Part shown: positions 26,802-36,865 of the stretch, piece by piece
Position numbering within the stretch: position 1 is the first letter of the stretch
How the letters are laid out: the number at the start of each line of letters is the position of its first letter
Assembly: GCF_024639685.1 (NCBI RefSeq)
Contig: NZ_JAHEHX010000019.1
Span: forward strand, 434,001-498,000
Length of the DNA: 64,000 nucleotides
Source of the DNA: Polaribacter sp.
Lineage (GTDB): Bacteria > Bacteroidota > Bacteroidia > Flavobacteriales > Flavobacteriaceae
Reading direction: 5' to 3'
Position numbers and translations under genes: made by a program
Notes under the pieces: generated by a model
Databases searched by the model: none
The model's input: the letters and a program-made list of their open reading frames with translations, nothing else
Told to the model about the DNA's origin: nothing

Positions 26802-29800
26802 CCTTCAAAATTAATTAAGGTGTTTTTCTTTGGCATAATTGTATCTTTTTTTGATACAAACTGCTTTCTTTTAAGCTTTTTTTTCTTTAGACCGATTTTA
26901 GTTAAAAAATCTGAAAGTGTATTAAAGTTTACTTGATAAGACAATCCAACTCCTTGAGTATATCCTTCTTCTTGTTGTGAATATTGAATTTCATTTTGAC
27001 GATTAAATATAATACCTCTAAAATTTCCTTCTTCGTTAAGCAATACTTCTATTTTTACCTCTCCTACTACACTAGATTGTGACTGACCACCAACTGGAAC
27101 ACCTACTTTACCGTTAATAATTAAATTATCAAAAAGTTGTGTACTTACAGAAACATCTACTTGGTTGTCTATATTTAAACGTTCTATATTATTCCCAACA
27201 TCTCCTTGCTGATAGTCTAAACCTAATTGAAATTTACTATCAGGACTATTTAAAATACTTGAAAAAGCAGTTGCTAAAGCACTAGAGGCTGTACCTGTAA
27301 GTGTGTTATTAACATCAAAACTTACTTTGTCTGGATTTCTGAAAGTACCTAAAGCCAAAAGAGATATAAATTGTGTAGTTTTCTCATTAATATTATTATC
27401 GTTCAACACAAATTCTAACTCGCTTGCAATGGTAGGATCTACATTTGTTAATTGAATGTCTAACTCTTGTTTGGAATTAAATAAACCTCCTGTAATTCTT
27501 GTTACTAAATCTATTTCTTCTTTTCGATTCGAGTTAAAGCTCTGTAATAAAACAGCAGGATTTGCTTTTGCCTTATAAATAGCAGTAAAATCTAAATCTG
27601 CTTCATATGGATTTCCATTCCAAGAAACAGTTCCTCCTTTTTGAATCACAAAGGGTTTGTTTATAATACCTCCATACTTAAAGTCATAAACTCCATTGTC
27701 TATAGTATAGTCTCCATACATGTCAAAACGACCTCTCGTATTGATTAAAATCTCTAAATTACCAGCCCCTCTCCCAGTAAGCTGACTTCCATTTTCTTCG
27801 TCTATAACAACCTGTGCTTCTGCATCTTTGGTGACATCTAAATTAATATTTAAAGAGAGTCCTTTTATAGCTTCTTCAGCTAATTTTTTTTGCCTTTCTT
27901 CTGTATCCATTTTATCTGTTTTAAAATGGATAAGTTGATAGTTATCTACAGTTTCTATATCTTTTAAAGGGACAACAAACTTAGTATTAGGCTGTGTTAT
28001 AGCATTTACAGTAATATCTAATTGATCTGTTAATCCAGTAATACTTGCAGAACCATTAATAAAAGCAGTACCAAAATATAATGCATCTTCTGAATTTTCG
28101 GTATCTAAAACTACCAAATTATTGGTATCTATTTCTAGATCTAAAAACCATTTTTCAAAATTTTGATGGGTAATATTCCCTAACAATCGTCCTTCAGTTT
28201 TGTACTTGGAATCTAATAATTTGATATCTTCAAAAATAAATGATTGCTCAGAAAGTGTTATAGTAGAAACCCCATCAAAACCTAAATCTATATTTAAATA
28301 AGGGAATTTTAGACCTGCATCGTATAAACTTAGAGCACCTTCCATGTCTGGGTTTCTTAAAAAACCACGTAAATAAAAATCTCCAGAAACAATACCTCGT
28401 AAAGAAGAAATAACATCAGCGCCTAAAGGACTAAATGCTTTTAGGTCATAATCTTCTAGAAAAACTTGCAAATCTATTAATGGCCTATTATTCGAAAAAT
28501 CTAGATTACCAGTAGCTGAAATACTTTTTACGCTCTCGTTTTTTATAGATAAGTCTACCTTAAACTTATCGTAAGAATTATCACCTACAACATTTAAAGC
28601 TAAATTTCCTTGCTTAAAATCATTAACTTCAAAATTGTCAATTACTAATGTAGCCTCTGGTTTGTAAATATTATTTTTTTGAATAAAATCTATATTACCA
28701 GTTACCTTTCCTTTTAATGCTAAACTATCTATTTCAGGTAAAAAACTTTGTAATTGCACTTTAGTAAGAGCTACCATAAATGATTTTTCAGTTGCTCCTT
28801 TTATACTTCCATTAAACGCTATTTCTTGAGCGTCTGAAACAAGCTTAAACTGACTAAAGTCATACTCATTGTTAACAACATTAAATACAATTTTATCTGT
28901 ATTTAAGAGATCTGGATTAATGTTCCATACAGTATTTTTAAACTCAAAAGTAGATTTTTGAAATCCAACAACAGATTTTTTGCTTTTATTAATAGTATAG
29001 TAAAAATCTAAGTTAAAATTTTCTTTCCCTAAACCTCCTCCATTAAATTCAGATTTAAAAAACAGAGTATCATTTTGAGTTTTATTTAATAGGTTTAATT
29101 TAGAAACCTTATAATAAGGTGTATTTACTTCAGAGGCCGTTAGATGGGTGTTATACAATGGATTCTGATTATCTGTTCTAAGCAACACATCTTTTAACTG
29201 ATTCCCATATAAAGTAATATTAGGTGAAGAGAAAACTAAGCGAAGCTGGTCTTTATTTGATTGCACTTTTCCCTTTATCTTGGTATTATTATCAACTATA
29301 ATATCAGGAAAAAAAGCAGATACTATCTGGTTGTAAATAATAAATTTAAAATCTACATATTGATTTGGAGATACATTGTAAGGCTCAAAATTAGTATAAA
29401 TACTTCCTAAAGCATTTTGCACTACATTAAATAATTCTGAAAATGTAAAATTACCTGAAATAGCTCCATCAATAATATCTTTAGAAGTAACTTCAATTGT
29501 TTTTACATTTTCTTTTAATTCAGAAGAAACAGCAAACTTTTTAAAACGAAACTCTTGTTTATCATTGGTGTAATACACATCCGAAAAATTGGCTTTACCA
29601 ATAATATTATCTAATGTTGTTCCTTCCATATCTACAGAAATAACTCCTTTTAAAACGGCAATACTATCTCTAGTAAATAAGTTAGTTTCTTTTAAATTTA
29701 AATGAGAAATAGTTGAAGAAAAATCAAATTTATTGATGCTTTTAGATAAATCTGCCAACCCTTTCAAATCCATTTTAAAGTTTTTGTCATCTATAGAAAG

Positions 29801-31195
29801 GGTTCCATCAAATCGATTATTGGTATAACTACCGCTTGTAATAATGTCATTATAAACATAATTTTTAAACTCAAATTCAGAAATATCTCCGATAAATTGG
29901 GAAGTACTATTTGCTAAAGTTAAACCAGTACCATCGATATCTGCTTTTAATGAAACAACACCAAATAAAGAATCATTAATAAATTGCCCTATATTAAATT
30001 TGTTTAATTCAAATACTCCATTGTAAGTTGCTAAAGCACTATTAGTATAATTGGTAAAATTTAAATCTGTTTTTGCATCTCCAATCTCAGAAGACAAATT
30101 TAAGTCTGCCTCAATTGTTTTTGGAGTTATTGTTAAATTGCCATCAGTTTTAAATAAACCTAATTCTAAGAAATTTGCAGGCAACGTTCTCCCTAAAAGG
30201 TTTGGCAGCAAAGCACTTAACTCTTTATATGTTGATGAAAACTGATTTAATTTTCCTTTAAAAACAAAACTATCATCTGCTTTTATTGCATTTTTAAAAA
30301 TTAAATCTCCATCAAGAATAAGTGTATTTGTATTAGATAGTTTAAAGTTATTTAACTTAAAATCATTTAATTTACCGCTAAAATTACCTTTAAATCTAAA
30401 TTTATCATTACTGTATAACTCTTCATAAAAGAGTTTAAGATCTGATACCGCCAAATCGCTCTTAGCAAAATCAGCATTAATTTGTACTTTATTTACAAAA
30501 TCAGATAAGTCTTCAATGTTATAGTTAAAAACTATATTGGCATTTAAATTAGAATTCTCAGTTTGCAATTTGGTATTCAAAAAGGTCATGTTTATTTTAG
30601 AATACGAAAAATCTGTAGTAAGATTAATTACGTTTAATTGAAACTTATCTTTAAAATATAATCCTCTAATTTTTGAAGAAAAATTAGCCCCATCTATTAC
30701 CATTTTCTGTAAATTTCCTCCAGCTTCATGAACAGAATATAAAACAGAGTCTTTAACATTGGCATTAATAATTTTAAAATCTAGATTATCTACATAAACA
30801 TTTTTTGAGCTTAATTTAAAAACACGGCTAGAATCTTTATTTTCACTGGTAGAAAAAGCATCTATAAAAACAGCCATATTATCCTTATCCTCCCCTTTAT
30901 AAGTTTTCATATGATAGTATGCATCTTCTAAATAGATTGGTCCTAGAGAAAAATCATTGTTTAAAATACTTTTAGCATTTAAGACAGAAGTACTTAATTT
31001 ATTTACAAAAATTAAGGTGTCTTTATGATGGTCTTTTATTTTAACGCCTCTAAACCTTACTGTTCCTAATAGTGAAAAATCTACTTTTTCTACAGTTAAA
31101 TCTATACCAGCATCTTCATTAATTTTCTCCGTTAAATAACTCCCTAATTTTGTTTGTATGGAAGAAATAGAAAACAAAACACTAAGTAATACCAA
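26795..31195 (-). CDS. tamB: Translocation/assembly module protein TamB (DUF490)
   Basis: 1466 residues as counted from TTG 31195, long as usual for TamB. An N-terminal membrane anchor is followed by a very long beta-taco built from repeating beta-strand units (for example DGDLIFKNAIK, GKVTGNIDFIQ), and a C-terminal DUF490 domain with NRKEEIDLVTRITGGLFNSK and the GVGLSYQVNF end. TamB spans the periplasm and is linked to outer-membrane protein assembly and phospholipid transport; Bacteroidetes versions work with a TamA-like protein encoded elsewhere. The true N-terminus is longer: the frame is open to 31273 and codes KKLLKSLGYFIIF, but contains no ATG/GTG/TTG, so ATT or ATC near 31247-31258 may be used. 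Divergent from tsaD. Confidence 0.9.
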   Translation of the reverse strand: MVLLSVLFSISSIQTKLGSYLTEKINEDAGIDLTVEKVDFSLLGTVRFRGVKIKDHHKDTLIFVNKLSTSVLNAKSILNNDFSLGPIYLEDAYYHMKTYKGEDKDNMAVFIDAFSTSENKDSSRVFKLSSKNVYVDNLDFKIINANVKDSVLYSVHEAGGNLQKMVIDGANFSSKIRGLYFKDKFQLNVINLTTDFSYSKINMTFLNTKLQTENSNLNANIVFNYNIEDLSDFVNKVQINADFAKSDLAVSDLKLFYEELYSNDKFRFKGNFSGKLNDFKLNNFKLSNTNTLILDGDLIFKNAIKADDSFVFKGKLNQFSSTYKELSALLPNLLGRTLPANFLELGLFKTDGNLTITPKTIEADLNLSSEIGDAKTDLNFTNYTNSALATYNGVFELNKFNIGQFINDSLFGVVSLKADIDGTGLTLANSTSQFIGDISEFEFKNYVYNDIITSGSYTNNRFDGTLSIDDKNFKMDLKGLADLSKSINKFDFSSTISHLNLKETNLFTRDSIAVLKGVISVDMEGTTLDNIIGKANFSDVYYTNDKQEFRFKKFAVSSELKENVKTIEVTSKDIIDGAISGNFTFSELFNVVQNALGSIYTNFEPYNVSPNQYVDFKFIIYNQIVSAFFPDIIVDNNTKIKGKVQSNKDQLRLVFSSPNITLYGNQLKDVLLRTDNQNPLYNTHLTASEVNTPYYKVSKLNLLNKTQNDTLFFKSEFNGGGLGKENFNLDFYYTINKSKKSVVGFQKSTFEFKNTVWNINPDLLNTDKIVFNVVNNEYDFSQFKLVSDAQEIAFNGSIKGATEKSFMVALTKVQLQSFLPEIDSLALKGKVTGNIDFIQKNNIYKPEATLVIDNFEVNDFKQGNLALNVVGDNSYDKFKVDLSIKNESVKSISATGNLDFSNNRPLIDLQVFLEDYDLKAFSPLGADVISSLRGIVSGDFYLRGFLRNPDMEGALSLYDAGLKFPYLNIDLGFDGVSTITLSEQSFIFEDIKLLDSKYKTEGRLLGNITHQNFEKWFLDLEIDTNNLVVLDTENSEDALYFGTAFINGSASITGLTDQLDITVNAITQPNTKFVVPLKDIETVDNYQLIHFKTDKMDTEERQKKLAEEAIKGLSLNINLDVTKDAEAQVVIDEENGSQLTGRGAGNLEILINTRGRFDMYGDYTIDNGVYDFKYGGIINKPFVIQKGGTVSWNGNPYEADLDFTAIYKAKANPAVLLQSFNSNRKEEIDLVTRITGGLFNSKQELDIQLTNVDPTIASELEFVLNDNNINEKTTQFISLLALGTFRNPDKVSFDVNNTLTGTASSALATAFSSILNSPDSKFQLGLDYQQGDVGNNIERLNIDNQVDVSVSTQLFDNLIINGKVGVPVGGQSQSSVVGEVKIEVLLNEEGNFRGIIFNRQNEIQYSQQEEGYTQGVGLSYQVNFNTLSDFLTKIGLKKKKLKRKQFVSKKDTIMPKKNTLINFEGN

Positions 31196-31312
31196 AAAGA
31201 TTATAAAGTATCCTAAAGATTTTAAAAGTTTTTTGCTTGTTGTTTTAATAATATTGATCTTTTGAAAATTCTGTTAATTATTATGTAAAATCTGCTTATT
31301 ACAAAGAACGTG

Positions 31313-31320
31313 CAAATTTA
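31313..31320 (-). promoter_or_regulatory. Bacteroidetes -7 element for tamB
   Basis: Minus strand TAAATTTG, an exact match about 55-60 bases before the likely ATT/ATC starts of tamB. Confidence 0.5.
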
Positions 31321-31372
31321 ACAAAGAATTAAATTTCTATTCTTAAAAATAATACATGCTTAAAATTATACT

Positions 31373-31380
31373 TAATTTTG
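31373..31380 (+). promoter_or_regulatory. Bacteroidetes -7 element for tsaD
   Basis: TAATTTTG, an exact match 23 bases before the tsaD ATG; divergent from the tamB element. Confidence 0.5.
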
Positions 31381-31403
31381 CAATGGCTTAACTTAAAATT
31401 AAA

Positions 31404-32429
31404 ATGAAGAAACCTGTTTACATATTAGCAATAGAATCTTCTTGTGACGATACCAGTGCCTCTGTCATATGCAAAACCAAGGTTTTGAGTAATGTTACTG
31501 CAAACCAAGAAGTACATGCTAAATATGGTGGTGTGGTCCCTGAATTAGCCTCTAGAGCACATCAACAAAATATAGTGCCTGTTGTACAACAAGCACTTGA
31601 ACAAGCCAATATAACAAAAGAAAAACTATCTGCAATCGCTTTTACAAAAGGCCCTGGTTTAATGGGATCTCTATTAGTAGGAACCTCTTTTGCAAAATCT
31701 TTAGCCTTAGCTCTAGATATACCGCTTTTGGCTATTAATCATATGCAAGCACATATTCTAGCACATTTTATAGAAGATAGTGCTACCAAACAACCAAGTT
31801 TTCCATTCGTTTGCTTAACCATAAGTGGTGGCCATACACAAATTGTTAAAGTAAAAGATTATTTTAACATGGAGGTTTTAGGGGAAACTATAGATGATGC
31901 TGTTGGTGAAGCTTATGATAAATCTGCAAAAATACTAGGATTAACATACCCTGGTGGACCATTAATAGATAAATATGCACAATTAGGAAATCCAAAAGCA
32001 TATTCGTTTACAAAACCAAAGGTTGGCGATTTAGAGTTTAGCTTTAGTGGTTTAAAAACTGGTATTCTCTATTTTATTCAAAAACAAGAACGCATAAATC
32101 CAAACTTTATCAAAGAAAATTTAAATGACATTTGTGCTTCAATTCAGTACACTATAGTTGAAATTTTAATGGATAAACTAAAGAACACAGTAAAGCAAAC
32201 GGGTATAAAACAAATAGCAATTGCTGGGGGCGTATCTGCAAATTCAGAAATTAGAAAAAGATTAATTTTAGCCGAAAAACATTTTGGATGGACTACCTTT
32301 ATTCCAAAATTTGAATACACTACAGACAATGCTGCTATGATTGGTATTAGTGGGTATTTTAAATACATGAATAAAAGTTTTTCAGATAGTTCTATTACAG
32401 CAAAAGCACGTTTAAAAGTAACTGATTAA
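31404..32429 (+). CDS. tsaD: tRNA N6-adenosine threonylcarbamoyltransferase TsaD
   Basis: 341 residues. TsaD transfers threonylcarbamoyl from TC-AMP to A37 of tRNAs reading ANN codons, together with TsaB and TsaE encoded elsewhere. ASKHA-fold motifs: AIESSCDDTSAS at the N-terminus, the metal-binding H-x3-H in NHMQAHILAHF near 112, SGGHTQIVKV near 138, and AIAGGVSANSEIRKR near 272 with a C-terminal DNAAMIG metal Asp. Divergent from tamB, a gene order seen in other Flavobacteriia. The sulfatase gene starts 4 bases after its stop. Confidence 0.98.
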   Translation: MKKPVYILAIESSCDDTSASVICKTKVLSNVTANQEVHAKYGGVVPELASRAHQQNIVPVVQQALEQANITKEKLSAIAFTKGPGLMGSLLVGTSFAKSLALALDIPLLAINHMQAHILAHFIEDSATKQPSFPFVCLTISGGHTQIVKVKDYFNMEVLGETIDDAVGEAYDKSAKILGLTYPGGPLIDKYAQLGNPKAYSFTKPKVGDLEFSFSGLKTGILYFIQKQERINPNFIKENLNDICASIQYTIVEILMDKLKNTVKQTGIKQIAIAGGVSANSEIRKRLILAEKHFGWTTFIPKFEYTTDNAAMIGISGYFKYMNKSFSDSSITAKARLKVTD

Positions 32430-32433
32430 TTCT

Positions 32434-34287
32434 ATGAAAACACTATTAAACAGAGCACTATTTAACTTAAAATACTTTCTTTTTTGGATTGTTTTTTTCT
32501 TTGTAGCAAGGGCTATATTTCTAATATATTATTTTGGCAAAACAGTAAAACTCGATAGTATCACTATTTTGAAAACATTTTTATATGGTGTTCAGCTAGA
32601 TGCTTCTTTCACTGCATATCTAAGTATTTTACCTTTTTTCCTCATAATTTCATCAATTTTCATCAAAAAGAAAAGAGTTTTACAGGCTATTAAATTCTAT
32701 ACCTATTTTGCTATTATTAGTATCAGTTTGTTGTTATTTATAGATACTGGGTTGTATGCTGCATGGGGCATAAGGTTAGACGCTTCTTTACTAGACTATT
32801 TAAACACGCCTGAATTGATGGTTTCATCTGCATCTAAAAGTCAACTTCTTGTTGGAGGTTTTCTTTGGTTTCTTATGTCCATTCTATTTTGCTACATGTA
32901 TAAAAAACTAAATATTACTTTTAAAAAAAATGTAGCTAAAGGACAGCTATATGAAATTATTGTATTTATTTTTCTAATAGGCTTAATTATTATTCCAATT
33001 AGAGGAGGCTTACAAACAATTCCTATAAACCAAAGTAATGTCTACTTTTCTAAAAATATGTTTGCTAACCATGCTAGTTTAAATCATGTTTGGAATTTTG
33101 GACACACAATAAGTCAGAAAGCAAATACTAGTAACCCATACAAAGCCTTTACAGATAAAGATGCTGAAAATTTTATATACAAAACCAAAAACGAACTTTT
33201 AGAGTCTAATTACGATAGTATATTAACAACCCAGAAGCCAAACGTAATTTTAATTATCTGGGAAAGTTTATCTGCAAAAGTAGTAGGTAGTTTAGGAGGA
33301 GAAAAAGAAGTTACACCTAATTTAAATAGACTCTCTGAAGAAGGTATTCTGTTTACTAATTTTTATGCTAATGGAGACCGAACAGATAAAGGCATCCCTG
33401 CTATTCTAAGTGGTTATTATCCACAACCAACCCGCAAAATAATTAAAGTTCCTAGCAAGGCAAGAAGCTTACCCATGTTACCAAAAGAAATAAATAAACT
33501 AGGGTATACAAGTTCCTTTTACTATGGAGGCGATTTAAATTTTGGTAATATGAACACCTACCTTCTAAATGCAGGTATTACCAATTTTGTTGATGGCAGT
33601 TATTTTGATAGCAAAGACTGGAACTCAAAATGGGGCGCACATGACGATGTTTTTATGAAAAAATTTGCTGAAGATTTAACTAAAAAACAACGTGAGCCTT
33701 TTTTTAAAATAGCATTAACACTTTCTAGCCATGAACCTTTTGAAATAAAAGGAAAATATATGTTTGGTAAAAATAATGCCGACAACCTTTACAGAAGTTC
33801 TCATTATTATACTGACAAGGTTATAGGTGATTTTATAGCTTTTGCAAAAAAACAAACTTGGTATAAAAATACTCTTATAGTAATAATGGCAGATCATGGT
33901 CACAGCTCTCCAAAACATGAAGGATTATATTTTGCACCCATAAAGTTTCAAATTCCGATGGTATGGCTGGGTGGTGCCGTGAATAAGAAAATAAAGAAAA
34001 TAAATGAAATTTCTAGTCAAGTAGATTTCTCTTATACACTACTCGATTTATTACATGGAGATACAAGTAAGTTTATTTTTGGAAAAAATCTATTTAATAA
34101 TTCTGAAAAACAATACGCTTATTACTCATATAATAAAGGTTTTGGTTTATTAAACAAAAATGGAGTTTATATATATGATTACATAAAAAATGAAGCCATT
34201 TATAATGAAGGAGTGTTTAAAAAATTAGACACATTAGGTAAAGCAATTACTCAAAACGCCTATAAAGATTATCTAAATAGAAAATAG
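32434..34287 (+). CDS. LTA synthase-like membrane sulfatase (phosphoglycerol/phosphoethanolamine transferase family)
   Basis: 617 residues. Five membrane helices (about 10-200) precede a periplasmic sulfatase-fold domain. Metal and nucleophile residues in the LtaS pattern are visible: the Glu of IIWESLSA near 282, the Thr of GDRTDKGIPAILSGYY near 317, and the Asp-His of MADHGHSSPKH near 488. The organism is Gram-negative, so lipoteichoic acid is not expected; relatives transfer phosphoglycerol or phosphoethanolamine to envelope glycans or lipids. Its start lies 4 bases after tsaD, so co-transcription is likely. Family sure, acceptor unknown. Confidence 0.88.
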   Translation: MKTLLNRALFNLKYFLFWIVFFFVARAIFLIYYFGKTVKLDSITILKTFLYGVQLDASFTAYLSILPFFLIISSIFIKKKRVLQAIKFYTYFAIISISLLLFIDTGLYAAWGIRLDASLLDYLNTPELMVSSASKSQLLVGGFLWFLMSILFCYMYKKLNITFKKNVAKGQLYEIIVFIFLIGLIIIPIRGGLQTIPINQSNVYFSKNMFANHASLNHVWNFGHTISQKANTSNPYKAFTDKDAENFIYKTKNELLESNYDSILTTQKPNVILIIWESLSAKVVGSLGGEKEVTPNLNRLSEEGILFTNFYANGDRTDKGIPAILSGYYPQPTRKIIKVPSKARSLPMLPKEINKLGYTSSFYYGGDLNFGNMNTYLLNAGITNFVDGSYFDSKDWNSKWGAHDDVFMKKFAEDLTKKQREPFFKIALTLSSHEPFEIKGKYMFGKNNADNLYRSSHYYTDKVIGDFIAFAKKQTWYKNTLIVIMADHGHSSPKHEGLYFAPIKFQIPMVWLGGAVNKKIKKINEISSQVDFSYTLLDLLHGDTSKFIFGKNLFNNSEKQYAYYSYNKGFGLLNKNGVYIYDYIKNEAIYNEGVFKKLDTLGKAITQNAYKDYLNRK

Positions 34288-34336
34288 TAGTTTTAATTTA
34301 GTTAGTATTTTGTTTTATTTCACTTATTTTTATAAA

Positions 34337-35005
34337 ATGATACAAAAGCTCTACCTTATTTTTTTTATTTTTTCAATTCAGATCTTTTCTCAAAAATTAC
34401 CTGAAGGCTTTGTGTATTTATCTAATATAGATGCTACCATACAAAAAGAATTACGTTACCTATCTACAAACAACTTTATAGGAAAACCTATTGATGGATA
34501 CCTAGAAAATAAAGTTATTGTAACTAAAAAAACAGCTATTGCTTTAAAAAAAATACAAACAAAACTTTATAAAGAAGGTTTAAGTTTAAAGATATTTGAT
34601 GCTTACAGACCTCAAAAAGCAGTAAACCATTTTGTTCGTTGGGCAAAAGTATTGGAAGATACTATAATGAAGAAAAAATATTACCCAAATGTGTTAAAGT
34701 CTCAACTTTTTCAAAAAGGATATATTGCTCATAAATCTGGCCATACTAGAGGAAGCACTATAGATCTAACGATTGTTAGCATAAAAGATGGAAAAGAATT
34801 AGATATGGGAAGTAACTACGATTATTTTGGTATACAGTCACATCCTTTTTTTAATGGATTAAGCAAACTACAACAAAAAAATAGAATGTTTTTACGAAAA
34901 GTAATGTTAGCAGAAAATTTTTCTCCCTATGATAATGAGTGGTGGCATTTTACGCTTAAAAAGGAACCATTTCCTAAGCGTTACTTTGACTTTAATATTG
35001 AATAA
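34337..35005 (+). CDS. D-alanyl-D-alanine dipeptidase (VanX/DdpX-like)
   Basis: 222 residues from ATG 34337, where a signal peptide (IQKLYLIFFIFSIQIFSQ) begins; an extra in-frame TTG at 34310 adds nine unlikely residues. Zinc-peptidase motifs of the M15D family are complete: DAYRPQKA with the catalytic Arg, SGHTRGSTIDLT giving the His and Asp zinc ligands, and EWWHFTL giving the catalytic Glu and third ligand His. The enzyme hydrolyses D-Ala-D-Ala in the periplasm. There are no vanH/vanA ligases here, so recycling of peptidoglycan dipeptide is more likely than glycopeptide resistance. It lies 50 bases after the sulfatase gene. Confidence 0.9.
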   Translation: MIQKLYLIFFIFSIQIFSQKLPEGFVYLSNIDATIQKELRYLSTNNFIGKPIDGYLENKVIVTKKTAIALKKIQTKLYKEGLSLKIFDAYRPQKAVNHFVRWAKVLEDTIMKKKYYPNVLKSQLFQKGYIAHKSGHTRGSTIDLTIVSIKDGKELDMGSNYDYFGIQSHPFFNGLSKLQQKNRMFLRKVMLAENFSPYDNEWWHFTLKKEPFPKRYFDFNIE

Positions 35006-35048
35006 CAATTTTAACAAATTCAAAACAGCAATCCATTAAATACAAGTA

Positions 35049-35056
35049 TATCTTTG
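35049..35056 (+). promoter_or_regulatory. Bacteroidetes -7 element for the secreted protein gene at 35074
   Basis: TATCTTTG, an exact match 17 bases before the ATG. Confidence 0.5.
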
Positions 35057-35073
35057 TTATAGAATTATAATTT

Positions 35074-35739
35074 ATGAAATTTCAATTTTTTACTATTATT
35101 TTTTTTCTTTTTACCATTAGCAATTGTATTGCACAGTTAGATAACAACAAGGGTTCTTCTAAAAAAGGAAAAATAAAAGCGGTTGTCTTAAAAAATGCGA
35201 AAACAGCAAAAAAACCAAACTCTATTGAATTGAATGGAGTTAATGGTTTTCAAAAAGCATACAATGCAGAGAGAGAAAAGTTACAGAAACAGAGAAGAGA
35301 GAATAATTTAAATGATAAAGAAATTTTAACAAAAGCAAGACTAAATGAACAACGCTTTTTAAAATCATTTAAAAAAATAAACGGTCAGTATATAATACCA
35401 AAAATAGATCAAGATTTGGGGAGTTTTAGAACTGATGGTAAAAGTGTAAATATTATTTGTAGAGACTACCAATATCCTGATGGAGATAGGGTAACTATTT
35501 ATGTCAATGATATACCAGTAATTTATAACATTACTTTAAGAGAAAACTATCAAAAATTTAATATTCCACTAGATATAGGTATTAATAAAATTGTTATAGA
35601 AGCTTTAAACCAAGGAACCTCTGGTCCAAACACAGCAGCTTTTAAAGTTTTTAATGATGCTGGCTCTTTAATTTCGTCTAACGAATGGAATCTAGCAACA
35701 GGAGCTAAAGCAACACTTCTAATTACAAAACCCAAGTAA
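35074..35739 (+). CDS. Secreted protein of unknown function
   Basis: 221 residues. Signal peptide about 1-20 (ending NCIAQ); a cysteine near 18 makes a lipoprotein possible but the spacing is poor. A basic low-complexity segment (SKKGKIKAVVLKNAKTAKK) and a charged helix (EREKLQKQRRENNLNDKE) lead into a C-terminal beta-sandwich of about 100 residues (SVNIICRDYQYPDGDRVTIY, NDIPVIYNITL, GINKIVIEALNQGTSGPN) that resembles an Ig-like or adhesin-type module. Own promoter element; monocistronic. Family not recognised. Confidence 0.75.
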   Translation: MKFQFFTIIFFLFTISNCIAQLDNNKGSSKKGKIKAVVLKNAKTAKKPNSIELNGVNGFQKAYNAEREKLQKQRRENNLNDKEILTKARLNEQRFLKSFKKINGQYIIPKIDQDLGSFRTDGKSVNIICRDYQYPDGDRVTIYVNDIPVIYNITLRENYQKFNIPLDIGINKIVIEALNQGTSGPNTAAFKVFNDAGSLISSNEWNLATGAKATLLITKPK

Positions 35740-35808
35740 AAAATAAAGAACGAAATCGTTTGCGCTTAAAAAAAAATAGTAGTGTTTTTTTATTGTTTGT
35801 AAATGCAT

Positions 35809-35816
35809 TATTTTTG
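35809..35816 (+). promoter_or_regulatory. Bacteroidetes -7 element for pdhA-pdhC
   Basis: TATTTTTG, an exact match 56 bases before the pdhA ATG. Confidence 0.5.
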
Positions 35817-35872
35817 TATTTCGTGATACATAACTATTTTATTGTTTTAAAAACTAAACAACAATTCAACGA

Positions 35873-36862
35873 ATGAAAAAAATTACCAAAGAAACGTATT
35901 TAGATTGGTATAAAAACATGCTTTTCTGGCGTAAATTTGAAGACAAATTAGCTTCTGTTTATATCCAACAAAAAGTAAGAGGATTTTTACACTTATACAA
36001 TGGTCAGGAAGCAATTTTAGCAGGTGCTTTGCATGCAATGGATTTATCAAAAGATAAAATGATAACTGCATACAGAAACCACGTTCAGCCAATTGGTATG
36101 GGGGAAGATCCTAAAAAGGTAATGGCAGAATTATATGGAAAAGCTACAGGTACCTCAAAAGGTATGGGTGGTTCTATGCATATCTTTTCTAAAGAATTCG
36201 GTTTTTATGGAGGTCATGGTATTGTTGGAGGTCAAATCCCATTAGGTGCTGGTTTAGCTTTTGCAGACAAATATAAAGGAAGTGATGGCGTTACACTAAC
36301 ATGTTTTGGAGATGGTGCAGCAAGACAAGGATCTTTACACGAAGCTTTTAACCTGGCTATGCTATGGAAGTTACCTGTTATTTTTATTTGTGAAAACAAT
36401 GGATATGCTATGGGTACGTCTGTAGAAAGAACAGCAAACCATACTGATATATGGAAGTTAGGTTTAGGATACGAAATGCCTTGTGGCCCTGTAGATGCAA
36501 TGAACCCGATTAAAGTAGCTGAAGCAATAGACGAAGCACTACAAAGAGCACGAAGAGGAGACGGACCAACGTTCTTAGAAATGAAAACGTATAGATACAG
36601 AGGACACTCTATGTCTGACGCGCAACATTACAGAACAAAAGATGAGGTTGAGGAATACAAGAAAATAGATCCAATTACACAAGTTAAAGAGGTTATTTTT
36701 GAAAAAGGATATGCAAATGAAGACGAAATAACTGCTATTGACAAAGAAGTTAAAGCAATGGTGAAAGAATGTGAAAAATTCGCAGATGAATCTCCATATC
36801 CAGATGCAAAACAACTGTATGATGTGGTTTATGAACAAGAAGATTACCCTTTTATTAGTTAA
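35873..36862 (+). CDS. pdhA: Pyruvate dehydrogenase E1 component, alpha subunit
   Basis: 329 residues, the size of alpha subunits in the alpha2beta2 form. Thiamine diphosphate binding: CFGDGAARQGSLHEAFNLA near 142 with the closing ENNGYAMGT near 175. The phosphorylatable-loop region YRYRGHSMSDAQHYR, found in mitochondrial enzymes, is conserved near 242. With E1-beta it decarboxylates pyruvate and loads acetyl onto the lipoyl groups of E2. E2 follows 3 bases after the stop, but no E1-beta gene is next to it and it must lie elsewhere. The first gene of the unit, behind a -7 element. Confidence 0.95.
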   Translation: MKKITKETYLDWYKNMLFWRKFEDKLASVYIQQKVRGFLHLYNGQEAILAGALHAMDLSKDKMITAYRNHVQPIGMGEDPKKVMAELYGKATGTSKGMGGSMHIFSKEFGFYGGHGIVGGQIPLGAGLAFADKYKGSDGVTLTCFGDGAARQGSLHEAFNLAMLWKLPVIFICENNGYAMGTSVERTANHTDIWKLGLGYEMPCGPVDAMNPIKVAEAIDEALQRARRGDGPTFLEMKTYRYRGHSMSDAQHYRTKDEVEEYKKIDPITQVKEVIFEKGYANEDEITAIDKEVKAMVKECEKFADESPYPDAKQLYDVVYEQEDYPFIS

Positions 36863-36865
36863 GAT

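Noticed and set aside
34337..35005. VanX-type vancomycin resistance
   Set aside because: No vanA/vanH or regulator is present and Gram-negative cells use this enzyme for dipeptide recycling.
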